Positions 1-10,975 of a stretch of DNA of 64,000 bases are shown one piece after another. The DNA comes from Tilletiopsis washingtonensis (Eukaryota; Basidiomycota; Exobasidiomycetes; Entylomatales). The position numbers were made by a program, and so were the translations under genes. Each line of letters opens with the position of its first letter. Positions within the stretch are counted from its first letter, which is position 1. The stretch lies in contig NW_020312010.1 of NCBI RefSeq assembly GCF_003144115.1, positions 62,001 to 126,000 of the forward strand. Reading direction: 5' to 3'. The notes beneath the pieces were generated by a model, which did not search any database, was not told the DNA's origin, and was given only the letters and a program-made list of their open reading frames with translations.

Positions 1-1
1 A

Positions 2-841
<840 letters not shown>

Positions 842-1592
842 CGACGCCAGTCCGCTCGCTCATCAAGCGTATCTCACGCCCTTCCAGCACCGTGCTCGCC
901 ATCATTGCCTAGCACACGCCCATCATACGACTCTCTCGTCATGCCCCTCTTGATCCCCGCCGCTCTGCGCTCCTGTCCTTTTCCCTCGCACGATCGCGTC
1001 CCGTCTCCCTCACGCCCATTCATCGCCCAAGCCCACACGCTCACAGACATCGCTCCGCTCCTCCTCTCACACTCACACGTCTTTTCCTCCTCTGCCCGCC
1101 TCTTGTGCTCGCTCGCTCCTTCTCGGTCAATGCCAACTCATCCATCTTCATCGCCCATTGCGCCTCTGCCTGCTGCTCAGCCGGGGCGCGAGACACATAC
1201 TTCAAGAAGCGAGCAGTAGCGGCGCCACTTCTGTGACCTGGCGGGTCCTAGCGGTGGTCCCGCGACCTCGGCAAGAGCAGATCCTCCAGGGCTCGCGCAC
1301 TGGAGGGTGCTAAAAGGTGCTAGCGGACGCCGTCTAGGCGCGTGGCATGTGGCGTCCGCTCGCGCCGGCTAGGGTCGTGCGCGGCTGCTAGCGAGACAAC
1401 TTCAGGTGGACCCAGCGGCTCTGCTGCGAGCACAAACAGAAGAAGGAAGCATCGCATTTGGACACGACACGCGGCAGAGCCAGAGCGTGTCGTCTATGAC
1501 GAGGTACATTTCAAGGGCAGACAACGAAGGAGAAGCAAGGAATCGAGGGCCTCCCGCTCGGGTCGACGTACGATGACATGGTGGCGCGCCGC
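842..1592. other. Convergent intergenic region with inverted repeat
   Basis: No gene is recognised between the kinase stop and the MET10 stop. The first half is pyrimidine-rich, as expected for 3' UTR. A perfect 10-bp inverted repeat (1322-1331 and 1351-1360, AGCGGACGCC and its complement, 19-nt loop) lies in the middle, in a patch where CTAGCG recurs. Confidence 0.5.
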
Positions 1593-4500
1593 TTAGTAGA
1601 CCTCGAGCACGTAGCGCTCCTCCTCCTTGAGGTGCTCGATCTTCTCCTCTGCCTGCTCAGTGCTCATGCCCTGGTCGACGAAGCCGTCGATGAGCGCCTG
1701 CGTCACATCCGGCACGGGCTGCGTAGCAATGGAGGCGTCAGGATGTGTGCTGCGGCAGAGAGAGAGACACACGGCAAAGACGCACCCAGGTGGGACCGCA
1801 CAGGCACGCGTAGCCCTTGTGCTCCTCCTCCGTCGCCGAGAGGAGCTTGGTGATGGTGCCGGCGTGCTCGCGGATGCGGTCCTGGATGTAGCTGAAGAAG
1901 AAGCAATACGGTCAGTCCCCGGCAGCATGGCGCACGCTCCGCACCGGACTCACATCTTGTTCTTCTGGTCACGCGAGAAGGCGGTGAGCAGCGTGATGAG
2001 GCCGTCGCGCTCGTACGCCTTGAGCTCCTCGCCGTAGAGGAACTCGCTGGCCTCGTGGCGCGAGCCGAAGCAGTAGATGAGCGGGCCGACGGGCTTGCCC
2101 TGGGCCTTCTGCACGGCGCGTGCCTGGATGTAGGCGCGGAAGGGCGCGGCGCCCGTGCCGAGGCCGGCCATGATGATGGGCTGGCTCGTGATGGGCGGCA
2201 GCTTCATGATGCTCGGCTTCAGCGACACGGTCACCTCGTCGCCCGGCTTGAGCGCGGCCAGGTAGCGCGTGCACTGGCCGAAGCGCGCCGAGCCCGACGG
2301 CGTCTGCCAGTCGACGGTGACGATGAGCAGGTGCACCGAGTCGCCGACGGCGCTCTGCGCACTGGCGATCGAGTAGTGGCGCGGCTCGATGGGCTGCACC
2401 TCGGCCATGAGCTGGTCGAGCGGCAGGCGCGCCGAGGGGAACATGCGCAGCACATCGGCATACGTCACCGTCTCGACCTCGCTCAGCTTCTTGAACGTCG
2501 CCGAGCCCTCGGCGGCGGCAATGAAGCGCAGCCAGCGCGCCTCGTCGCGGTTCGTCGCCACGCCCGAGAGCGCCTCGTAGAAGCGCTTCGGCGGCTTGCC
2601 GAAGATGTCGAGGCGCTGCTGCAGCAGCTGGAAGACACTGCGGCTCTCCCAGCGGCCGGGCGCCACGATCGACGGCACGCTCACCACCTCGTTGCCGTCC
2701 ATGCCGTACCACTCGAGGAACTCGCGCACCTCGTCGGCGTCGTTCCAGCCGTGCACGCCGAGCGCCTCGCCGACCTCGTACTTGAGGCCCGTGCCGGCCG
2801 TCGAGAGCTCAAGGTGGAAGACGTTGCGGTCGTAGTCCGTCGGCGTCAGGCGGCGGTTCTCCGTGCACTTGACGAGCCACGTCTGCTCGTGCAGGTCGGG
2901 GCGCAAGGCACGCTCGTCGAGCGCGTACGCCTCGGAGAAGAGGAACTGCCACGCCGGCAGCGCCCACGTGGCGCGCGACGACGCCGCCGTGCCCTCGGCC
3001 GCGGCGAACACGGCCGTGTCGGCGTTGGGCGCAAAGGCGTTGTACGTGCCCGAGACGGCGCGCGAGGCCGCAGCGTCGTCCTCGGCCGCACGCCAGGCGG
3101 CGGCGTCGAAGGCGACAGTCTGCAGCGCCTTGATGCTGGCAGCCACGAGCTGCGGCACGCCACCAGGACCCAGCGGCGCAGTGCCGAGCGTCTTGCGCAC
3201 CACGGCCTCGCCAGCCGAGGCGTCACCGCCGGTGTGGGCGTGCACGAAGGCGGCGAGCAGCACGGCGCTGGCGACCTCGCGCGGCAGGGCGGCCTTCTTC
3301 TCGCCACCAGCCAGCTGCTCGGCGACGCTGGCAGCGTCGATGAGGAGCAGACGAGCATTGGCAGCCGCGAGGGCGCGGCGGTCGGCAGCGCTGAGCTTGG
3401 CCTCGACCTCGGCCACCTCCCAGCCCGACGCGTTGAGCACGACGGAGGCGCCCTGTGCCAGGTTGTCGAAAGCCGCGACGCCCTTGAGCAGAGCGGCCTC
3501 GGCGACGACGAGGGTGCTGGAGCCGGTCTGTGCGGCAAGCGCCACGGGCAGCTCCTCGGCCTGCGCGGCAGCAGCACCGAGGACGATGTCGGCGCGCAGC
3601 ACGCCGCCCTGCGTGTAGTTGTCGAAGCGGGTGAGGCCGCGGGCGGAGTCCGAGGCGCGCAGGGCACGCGAGACGAGGGCGCCGAGGCCGCTGGTGGGCG
3701 ACGAGTCGCCGTCGAGGAACGTGGCGAGACGCTGGGCGCCCAGAAGGCCGGCGCTGAGCGCCTCGTCAACCTCGAGCGTGGCGATGTTGATGGCGTCCGA
3801 GGCGTGGGCGGCGGTGCGGAGCAGGGCGGCCCACTGCGCCGCCGTCAGGCTCTGGCCCGCGGCGAGAGCCAGCGGGAGCACGGCACGCGGCGCGGCCGTG
3901 AAGTCGCTGAGGAGCGCGGCCTGGACATCGTCGAACAGCAGGCCGGAGCTGCCGGCGCGCACCTCGTCGAGCACGTGGATGCGGCGCACGCTGGACGGCA
4001 GCGCCGCAAGCAGCGCGGCGTCGTCCCAGGGACGCAGCACGCGCACGCCCAGCACGCCGACGGACGTGTCGGCGGCGCGCGCCAGCATGCTCTTGGCCGC
4101 GAGGAAGTGCGGGCCGTTGGGCACCACGAGCACCGTCGTGGCATTGTCGGCGCCGGCGTAGTCGAAGTGCGACAGGCCACGGGCGGCGAGCGCCTGCGTG
4201 AGCGTGGGCGCGATCTGCGCCTCGGCGCGCGCCAGCGGCGCCACCTCGCGCGCGGCAAAGGCGCCGTCGAAGACGTGCACGACGTTGTTGCCCTGCGCGC
4301 CGGCGTCGTAGGCAGCCGCCGCGACGGCGACGGCCTCGGAGCGCGAGCCGGAGAGCACGACGGCAAACGGCTGCGTCGCCTCGCTGAGCGCCGCCGTGGC
4401 GGCGGCGACGCTGGCGTAGTCGTTGTGCACGCTCAGCGAGCCCGTGCCGTCGGCGTCGATGGCCTGCGCGGCGGAGCTGACGTGCAGCACGAGGCGCGCG

Positions 4501-5435
4501 TCACTCACGGGCATGGCGGCGAGCGCCGGCGCCATGCCGACAAGCGCCTGGGCGTTGGCGAGCACGCTGACGACCTTCTTGAGGGCGCCGGCCGTGACGG
4601 GCTGGGTGCTGCTGGAGCCGCGCTCGGCGACGTAGCCGGCGATGGCGGTGCCGGCGCCGGTGCGCGTCTGCATGCTGATGACCTTGGTGCGGCTGTGGAA
4701 GCCCTTGCTGACGGCGCGCTGCGCCTCGGCCTCGGCCCAGGCGCCGAGGCCGCCGTTGGCGGCGCTCTCGTAGACGAAGAGCGCGGTGGAGCTGCTGTAC
4801 GCCAGCTCCTCGATCTGGCCGGCGGCGGTGAGGCGGCGCTCGGCGTCGGGCACGCCCGAGACCCACACGGGCACCGTCGGCGGCGCCGTCTGGTCGGCGG
4901 GCGCGTCGAGCGGCCCGCTGAGGTTCATGCTCGTCTGCGCCACGTGCGCCGGCGCCTGCAGCTCCTTGGGCGTCGGCGGCGTGGCGGCGTCGACGAAGGG
5001 CTTCTTGATATCGGCGCTGCTGCCGTCCTGCGCGTCGAGCTTCTTCTTCTCCTCGAGCGCGCGCGCGGTGATGGCGTGCACCGAGGCGCCGACGGGCTGC
5101 GTCTTGGCCTCGACGGCCGTCTTTGCGCCGGCGAGCTGCGCCTTGGTCTCGTCGGCGGCCTTTGCGCCGGCGCCGGCGAGCTTCTGGGCTGCCGCGCTCT
5201 CGGCGACGGCACGCACGGGCGCGCTCTCGGCGACGGCGTCGACGGCCTTCTTGGCGGCCGCCTTGGGCTGCTCGACAGCCTCGCTGACGGCGCGCTGAGC
5301 CTTTGCGCGGTCGTTGCGCGAGACCTTTGTGCCGGGTGCGATCTGGCTGCGCGAGAGCAGCAGCGCGCCGCCGACGCCGACGGCGAGGCCGCCGGCGAAG
5401 ATGGCGGCGGTGGAGAGGGGCGTGGGAGGCGCCAT
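1593..5435 (-). CDS. MET10: Sulfite reductase [NADPH] flavoprotein (alpha) component
   Basis: Alpha subunit of assimilatory sulfite reductase. With the sirohaem beta subunit (Met5) it passes electrons from NADPH through FAD to reduce sulfite to sulfide. Exons on the minus strand: 5435..1954, 1891..1786, 1718..1593; 1237 aa. Seen: a central pyruvate-ferredoxin-oxidoreductase-like half, the FAD motif RHYSIAS, the NADPH motif GLGTGAAPFRAY, CLCGPTW and the terminal aromatic ERYVLEVY. The first 175 or so residues are unusual: a hydrophobic stretch at about residues 8-27, then an Ala/Lys/Glu-rich repeat-like segment. The start was chosen because it is the first Met after the upstream leader. A later Met (near 4927) would give a protein without this extension. 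A CACGTGAC element lies 140 bp upstream. Confidence 0.93.
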
Positions 5436-6075
5436 GGTGAGGGGTGATGGGGGAGAGAGGAGGGAGGTGCGCCAGGCGCGGGAAGAAGTGCCGTCGCCCG
5501 CCAGGGTTTCGCGCCGGCGGAGCGCGGCGGCTTTGTCACAGCTCGGCCACCGGCGCCCGCCGATGGCGCCATGCCACGTGACGCGCGCGTTAGACCCTGG
5601 CCGGCACGTCGCGGCCGCCGATTTCCGACGCGCTCGCGCCGCCGCTTGCACCACCTCAAGGCACAGCACGCAGCGCCCACAGGGGCATCGCAGCATGTGC
5701 GAGAGATGGCGACTGAGGGTGCACCAGTAGGAGCAGGAGCGCCGTCGCCTGCCTTCAGCGCTGTGGTCGGCGCCTGCCGCAGCACGGCGCCCTGCCCGCC
5801 TGCTCCCCTGCCGCAAGCGCACGGCAATCTCGCGCCTTTGGAAGTCGGCACCGGCGTACGGCCGCAACGTCAAAGTGGAGCGCGCGGCTGCGGGGAAGCC
5901 GATGCGGGCAGATGGGCAGTGTCGCGCTGGCGGAGGACCGCGGCGGTGCCCCGTGCGCCGTCTTCTGGCCCAAGCCCAACTCAAGCAGCAGCGTCGTCTT
6001 CTCTGCACACGCAGCTCACCCTCTCACCACCACCGACGCACCACCTCACCACCTCCCACACCACACACACCCAGC
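5436..6075. promoter_or_regulatory. Divergent promoter region MET10 / aldo-keto reductase
   Basis: Holds the CACGTGAC element at 5575-5582, 140 bp before the MET10 start. This core is the E-box recognised by Cbf1-type bHLH factors in fungal sulfur genes (known). Its use here is inferred. On the right side a CACC-rich leader runs to the aldo-keto reductase ATG at 6076. Confidence 0.45.
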
Positions 6076-7660
6076 ATGTCCAAGTCCTTTGTCCCCGCCG
6101 ACGCGGCCGTGTTTGACCCCAAGAACATGCTCTTCCAGCGCGTGCGTGGCTGCTGCGAGTGTGCGCATCGCTGCTCTGCTGGCTGACCCTGCCTCTTGCT
6201 CGCTGCACAGCTCGGCGACTCGGGCCTGCGCGTCTCGCGCCTCTCGCTCGGCAGCTGGCTGACGTACGGCGTGCGTGCGGCGGGTCTGCGACACTCTGTG
6301 CATGCGCAGCGGCGCTGACCTGCACCCGCACATGCAGGGCACCGTCGACGAGGAGGGCACGCAGGCGCTGCTCGACCAGGCCTTCAAGGCCGGCATCAAC
6401 ACCTTCGACACGGCCGAGACGTACAGCGGCGGCCTGGCCGAGAGTGCGTGTGGCCGGAGAGAGGGTCGATGAGGCCTGAGGCTGATGCCCACACCCTGCC
6501 TCCTCCTCGCCCGCAGTCGCCGTGGGCAAGGCCATCAAGAACCTCAAGTGGCGCCGCTCCGACGTCGTGCTCATCACCAAGATCTTCTTTGGCACGGCCA
6601 CGAGCAAGGAGCCAAACGCGCGCGGCCTCAGCCGCAAGCACATCATCGAGGGCACAAACGACTCGCTCGAGCGTGCCGGCCTGACGTACTGGGACGCCGT
6701 GTTTGGTGCGTCTGTGAGCGAGCGTGGCGGTGGCGTGACTGCTGCTGCTGCTGCTGAGCCGCCGCTGCTGTTGCCGCTGCCGTTGCGCACTCCATCTTCC
6801 GGCACACGCGGCTGATCACACGCCACAGCGCACCGTCCCGACCCGACGGTCCCGATGCACGAGATCGTGCGTGCCTTCAATCACCTCATCGACCAGGGCA
6901 AGGCGTTCTACTGGGGCACGAGCGAGTGGAGCGCGCAGCAGATCGAGGAGGCACACGGCGTGGCGCACCAGCTGGGCCTCATTGCGCCCATCTGTGACCA
7001 GGCACAGTGTGAGTCTGGCAGCCAGGCCCAATCATGCCGGCCGCTGTGCGTCGTGCTGAGGCATCTGCCGTTCAGACTCGGCTCTGCACCGCGAGCGCGT
7101 CGAGGTTGAGTACGCGCCGCTCTACAAGAAGTACGACTACGGCCTCACCATCTGGTCGCCGCTCAAGTCGGTGCGTCTTTTCCTTGGTCTCCTCCGTGTC
7201 CCTCGCGCTGATGTCTCCTCTGCGTAGGGTATCCTGACGGGCAAGTACAACGACGCCACCGTCCCCTCGGGCTCGCGCTTCGAGACCAACGCCGCCTTCT
7301 TCAAGGACAGCGTGGACAAGCTGAAGACGGAGGAGGGCAAGGCTGAGCTGGCCAAGGTCGCTCGCCTGGGCGAGATTGCCAAGAAGCTCGGCACGAGCAC
7401 CGGCACGCTCGCCATCGCGTGAGTCATCCCGACCCTCTTCTGATGCGCGCCAAGCTGACAGCGCGAGCGCCAGTTGGTGCCTGGCAAACCCGCACGTCTC
7501 GACGGTGCTGCTCGGCGCCACGAAGGCGAGCCAGCTGGAGGAGAATCTCAAGGCGATCGAGGTGCTGCCCAAGCTCACCAGCGAGGTGCTCAAGGAGATT
7601 GACGGCGCGCTGGAGAACGTGCCGGCGCACCCCAGCACCTTCGGCCGCACGCCGATCTAA
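6076..7660 (+). CDS. Aldo/keto reductase, voltage-gated K-channel beta-subunit-like
   Basis: NADPH-dependent aldo-keto reductase of the AKR6/KCAB-like group; the natural substrate cannot be read from sequence. Eight exons: 6076..6141, 6211..6270, 6338..6443, 6517..6705, 6829..7008, 7076..7170, 7228..7418, 7474..7660; 357 aa. The catalytic tetrad is visible as Asp66 and Tyr71 (NTFDTAETY), Lys99 (LITK) and His142 (FAHRPD). [23 protein letters not shown] and [15 protein letters not shown] are the group's signature blocks near the cofactor site. All joins keep frame and family alignment. Its 5' leader is CACC-rich. It converges on the acyl-CoA-binding protein gene 184 bp away. The fourth intron carries a CTG-type triplet run (about 6739-6780). 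Confidence 0.92.
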
Positions 7661-7826
7661 CTCAGAAAGCAAGATGCTGGGGCTGAGAGCAGAAAAGGGC
7701 TCGCAGAAGCCCAATCAAACGCTCTTTGCAGACTGTCAGGCCTCGCAGACCATCGTCAGCGGACGTTGGGAGGGATGATTCGCTATTGCAGCGTCGGTGC
7801 GAGTCGAGAAAGCCGTGGGGCTGAAA

Positions 7827-7839
7827 GGGGGGGGGGGGG
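7827..7839. repeat. Run of 13 guanines
   Basis: Uninterrupted G tract just beyond the ACBP stop codon, in its presumed 3' UTR, where it would read as C13 in the transcript. Confidence 0.7.
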
Positions 7840-7844
7840 ATGCT

Positions 7845-8478
7845 CTATAGCAGAGCACGCACTTCGGCCTCCCACTCCTTGCACGCCGGATGCTCTGTGC
7901 GGCGACGGGAGACCGCGAGAGTGAGCGAACGACCAGCGGACGTGCAGGTGTTGCACACGAAGGTCGGCGGCACTCACTGGGCGCGTACTTCTCGAGCGCC
8001 TGCGAGGTGCGAAGGGTGGGTTGGAGAAGAGGAGAGCGAGGGAGAGTCAGTCATGCGCCTCCCCGCACGTTCACATCTTCTCTGTCCTCCTGGCATGCCT
8101 CTTCCGTGAGCGCCTTCTCGCTGCTCACCTGCAGGAACATCTCGACGTAGCGCGTCTGCGCCTCCTCGGGCGCCACGCCCTTGTTCTTGGCGTGTGCGTC
8201 GTGCTTGAGGCGCGACTCGACGCGCACGATCGAGGGACGCTCGCCGGTGACGTCTCCCGTCAGGCCCTGCTCACTCTGGTTGCATGTGCAGCGCGTCAGC
8301 AAGAGGCGGGCGAAGGAAGGGTTAAGGCGGAGCAACGCACCATGCCCCAGAAGGCGAGCTTCTCAGAGATGCTCAGCCCAATGCTCAGGCCCTTGGCCGG
8401 GTCGTTGGCCAGCTCGACACTCTTGGTGAACGCGGGCGACTGCGGGATGGCGGGCGCGGCGGCCGAGGGACCGGACAT
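7845..8478 (-). CDS. ACB1: Acyl-CoA-binding protein, divergent
   Basis: Small cytosolic carrier of long-chain acyl-CoA esters by family. Exons on the minus strand: 8478..8341, 8275..8129, 7999..7978, 7894..7845; 118 aa. Aligned with classical ACBP it keeps GDVTGERPS, the RLK lysine and the RYVEMFLQALEKYAP helix. The block normally reading FYxLYKQ is FWGMSEQ here, so the ligand tyrosine and lysine of that helix are Trp44 and Glu48, and the two tryptophans of the WDAW box are histidines (KHDAH, 70-74). It also has about 14 extra residues at the start and a short tail ending EVRALL. The third exon is only 22 nt. A TATAAG box precedes the start. The fold is likely kept, but acyl-CoA affinity may differ. 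Confidence 0.85.
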
Positions 8479-8544
8479 GGCTGGCTGAGGATGCAAAGGG
8501 AGGAGAGATGCAGCGTAGAGGCGAACGGTGCGGCCTGCCCACAT

Positions 8545-8550
8545 CTTATA
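8545..8550 (-). promoter_or_regulatory. TATA box of the ACBP gene
   Basis: TATAAG on the minus strand, 67 bp before the ACBP start codon and followed by a G-rich then mixed leader. Clear TATA boxes are rare in this window, so this gene may be strongly or conditionally expressed (inference). Confidence 0.5.
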
Positions 8551-9224
8551 CACCCCCCTCTCCCCTCCTCATCGAGCGTGAGGCGGTGCGCCTCCTCGCG
8601 CGGCCCGTGCGCCGGAGCGGGCCGCAGCAATGAGAAGCGGCAGAAGGCGCCATGAGAAGCGGCAGAAGCCTTCTTGCCGCGCGGCATCTTGACGGCTGCG
8701 GCTGCGGCGCAGCGCTGGCGAGCGTCGCGTGATGAAGCCTGCGGCGTGGCGGCACCGAAGAAGCGGCAACGGCGAGCGGCGCCTTCGCGGGCGGCGGCGG
8801 CGCGAGCATGTGCCGCTGCAGCGGAGGCAGATCTGCCTCCATTCTCAGGGGTCGATGCGTCGCGCTGCGTCTCTCCGAAGCACGCCCCGGCCTGCATCGC
8901 TGGGCCGAGCTCGCCCGCTCTCTGACAGCGGCTCTCACCGCCGAGGGGCCGCGCCGCGCACCTGAGCTTCGCTCTTGCGGGGAGCTGAAGCCGGGCAAAG
9001 GCCCTCCACGCGTCTTCGGAGCGGGAGTCTCCATCGCGTCAGGGCGCTGATGCTTCCGTGCAGGCACAGCCTCCCTACGCAGATCCCGCTCTACAGCGCC
9101 CGCCGCTGAGCCCAGCTTCTCTCCTGTCTCTCATGGCACTCCTCGGCACTCTCCCTCCCAGCGACCGTCTCGAAGCTCCGGCTCCCGTAGTCATCACATT
9201 GCGCAGGCGAGAGCAGCTGATGAG
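8551..9224. other. Intergenic region, no gene recognised
   Basis: G+C-rich spacer between the ACBP start and the zeta-COP stop, both on the minus strand. Reading frames here have arginine/alanine-rich translations without family features. It presumably holds the ACBP promoter and the zeta-COP 3' UTR. Confidence 0.5.
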
Positions 9225-10474
9225 CTAGAGGCCGCCCTGCAGGATCCGCTGCGCCACGCGTTCCTTCAACTGTCCCGTCGGAGAGAGCGTCAGCTGCGTC
9301 CGCGCGGCTCCCCCAGCACGGCCCGACTCACGCTGCTGTAGGCACTCAGCAGGCTTTGCTCGTTGATCTGCACCACACTCTCGACGTCGGGCCGCGGGCG
9401 CGAGACGCGCGAGGCGATCGTCGTTGCGTCCATCTCGAGGATGATGCTGAAGAGGGACGGCATGCGTCAGTGATGTGGGATTCGATGCTTGACGGGCGGC
9501 GAGACAGACGAGGGGGAGGCGTCGAGGAGAGCGGTCTGCGGCTTGCGCCTGTCCCTTTGCCTCACTCGCTGCTCCAGAAAGCATGCGCCACTCACCCATC
9601 GTCCACCGCCTCGTCAATCGCAAGGGCCACGAGATCCAAGTTCTCGAGCAGTGCGCGCTTCTCAATGGCGCCGTGCGGCAGCAGCTGCGTAATGGCGTCG
9701 TGCAGCGTCGAGAGGAGGCTCGACAGCATCAGCTCGTTCTCGCCCGCGGGCGCCACGACGTAGAGCAGCACGTCGGGCAGCGTGCGGAAGAGGAGCAGGT
9801 GCGAGTCGTAGAGGATAATGTCGCCTAGAGAAGAGAGGTGAGCACAAGGGAGTGAGAAGCTTGATGCCGTGCGGATCCGTGGGTCTCCGGGCGCTGCAGA
9901 GTCTGTCCCAGTCGTCGAAACCTGAGCGGCCTCGCGACCATGTCGCATTGGCTCTCCTTTGCCCATGCGCATATCTACGGCTCGTTGGCTCTGACCGTCT
10001 GTCTTGCAGCCTGCCACATGGTGCGGCGTGCACAACGGGGCTGCCGCACCTTGGCCAGCAGGGCACCGCTCCGTGCACTCTACCGCCATCCACCTCAGCT
10101 TCGCCCATCGCGCTTGTTCCGCAAGCGCCTGGCACGACTCCTAGCGCCGCTCATGCCTTCCACGCACTGCCTCTCGCTTGCCACACTCTCACGGCTGCCA
10201 GCCGTGCGCCACACTCACCGCCGCCGCGCCGCGTCTTCTCCCACACGGCCTTCTCAAAGGCGCGCTGCTCCTTGAGCGTCGCCAGCGGCGCCGCGGCACC
10301 GGCGTCCTTGGACGGCGCGTGCGGCGGCGTGTAGTATCTGCCGATGGCTTGTCAGCGAGGCACACGGCGAGTCCGGGCGTTCATTGGCTCTGCGCACTTG
10401 CAGATGATGCGCCCGCCGTCGTTTGCGTCGAGCAGCAGCACGGCCGAGGTGCTGTAGAGCGTCAGGTTGACCAT
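9225..10474 (-). CDS. RET3: Coatomer zeta subunit (zeta-COP)
   Basis: Small subunit of the F-subcomplex of COPI, the coat for Golgi-to-ER retrograde vesicles. Exons on the minus strand: 10474..10398, 10337..10219, 9824..9596, 9446..9332, 9269..9225; 194 aa, near the family's usual length. Seen: MVNLTLYSTSAVLLLDANDG start, ICKYYTPPH, the LKEQRAFEKAVWEKT helix, the DIILYDSHLLLFR strand pair, LDLVALAIDEAVDDGIILE and the C-terminal LKERVAQRILQGGL helix. Together these form the longin-like fold of the zeta family. The second intron is long (394 nt) for this window. It is divergent from the TMS1 gene across a 501-bp shared promoter region. Confidence 0.92.
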
Positions 10475-10975
10475 CTCGCTGCTACTGCTTTGCGCCGCCA
10501 GTGGAGGGAGTTGCAGATGTGTCGAGAGATGAATGTCAAAGAACGTCTTTGCTGGCCGTGCTTCGATGTGGGCTCGGCGCCGGCCCAAGAAGGAGCTCAG
10601 GCGTGAGACAAGGCGGCCAGATGGAAGCGGAGAAGACGAGGGAGCGTGAGAAGCGTGGACGTGTGAATGAGAGCGCGGAAGTGGGCGGTGATCAGGACGA
10701 CTGAAGCAGGCTGTGCGCGGCAGTCGAGTGCAAGAGGTGTGCGTGCGCTGAGAGGTGAGGTGAGGGTGAGGTGTTGGTGTAGGAAGCCAGGTCCAAGGCG
10801 CGTTGCGCCCGTGCGCCAGCGCCGCCGCCGCACGGCTGGCCGTGGGAGGCGGGGCGTGGCACGTGACCGCGGGAGCGGCGCGGGGGCTGAGTGGCCCCAT
10901 GGCGCGGCGGCGGCGACTGCGCCCTCCATGACTCCACTCCACTCCACTCCACCACCCCCGCTCCTCGGCCCAGCC
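10475..10975. promoter_or_regulatory. Divergent promoter region zeta-COP / TMS1
   Basis: Shared upstream region of two secretory-membrane genes. A CACGTGAC element lies at 10860-10867. Four head-to-tail copies of ACTCC (10931-10950) sit in the TMS1 leader 25 bp before its ATG. Confidence 0.4.

Noticed and set aside
2055-5447. 1130-codon open frame on the plus strand across MET10
   Set aside because: It is the antisense shadow of the MET10 coding frame in G+C-rich DNA; the translation is Arg/Gly/His/Leu-rich with no domain.
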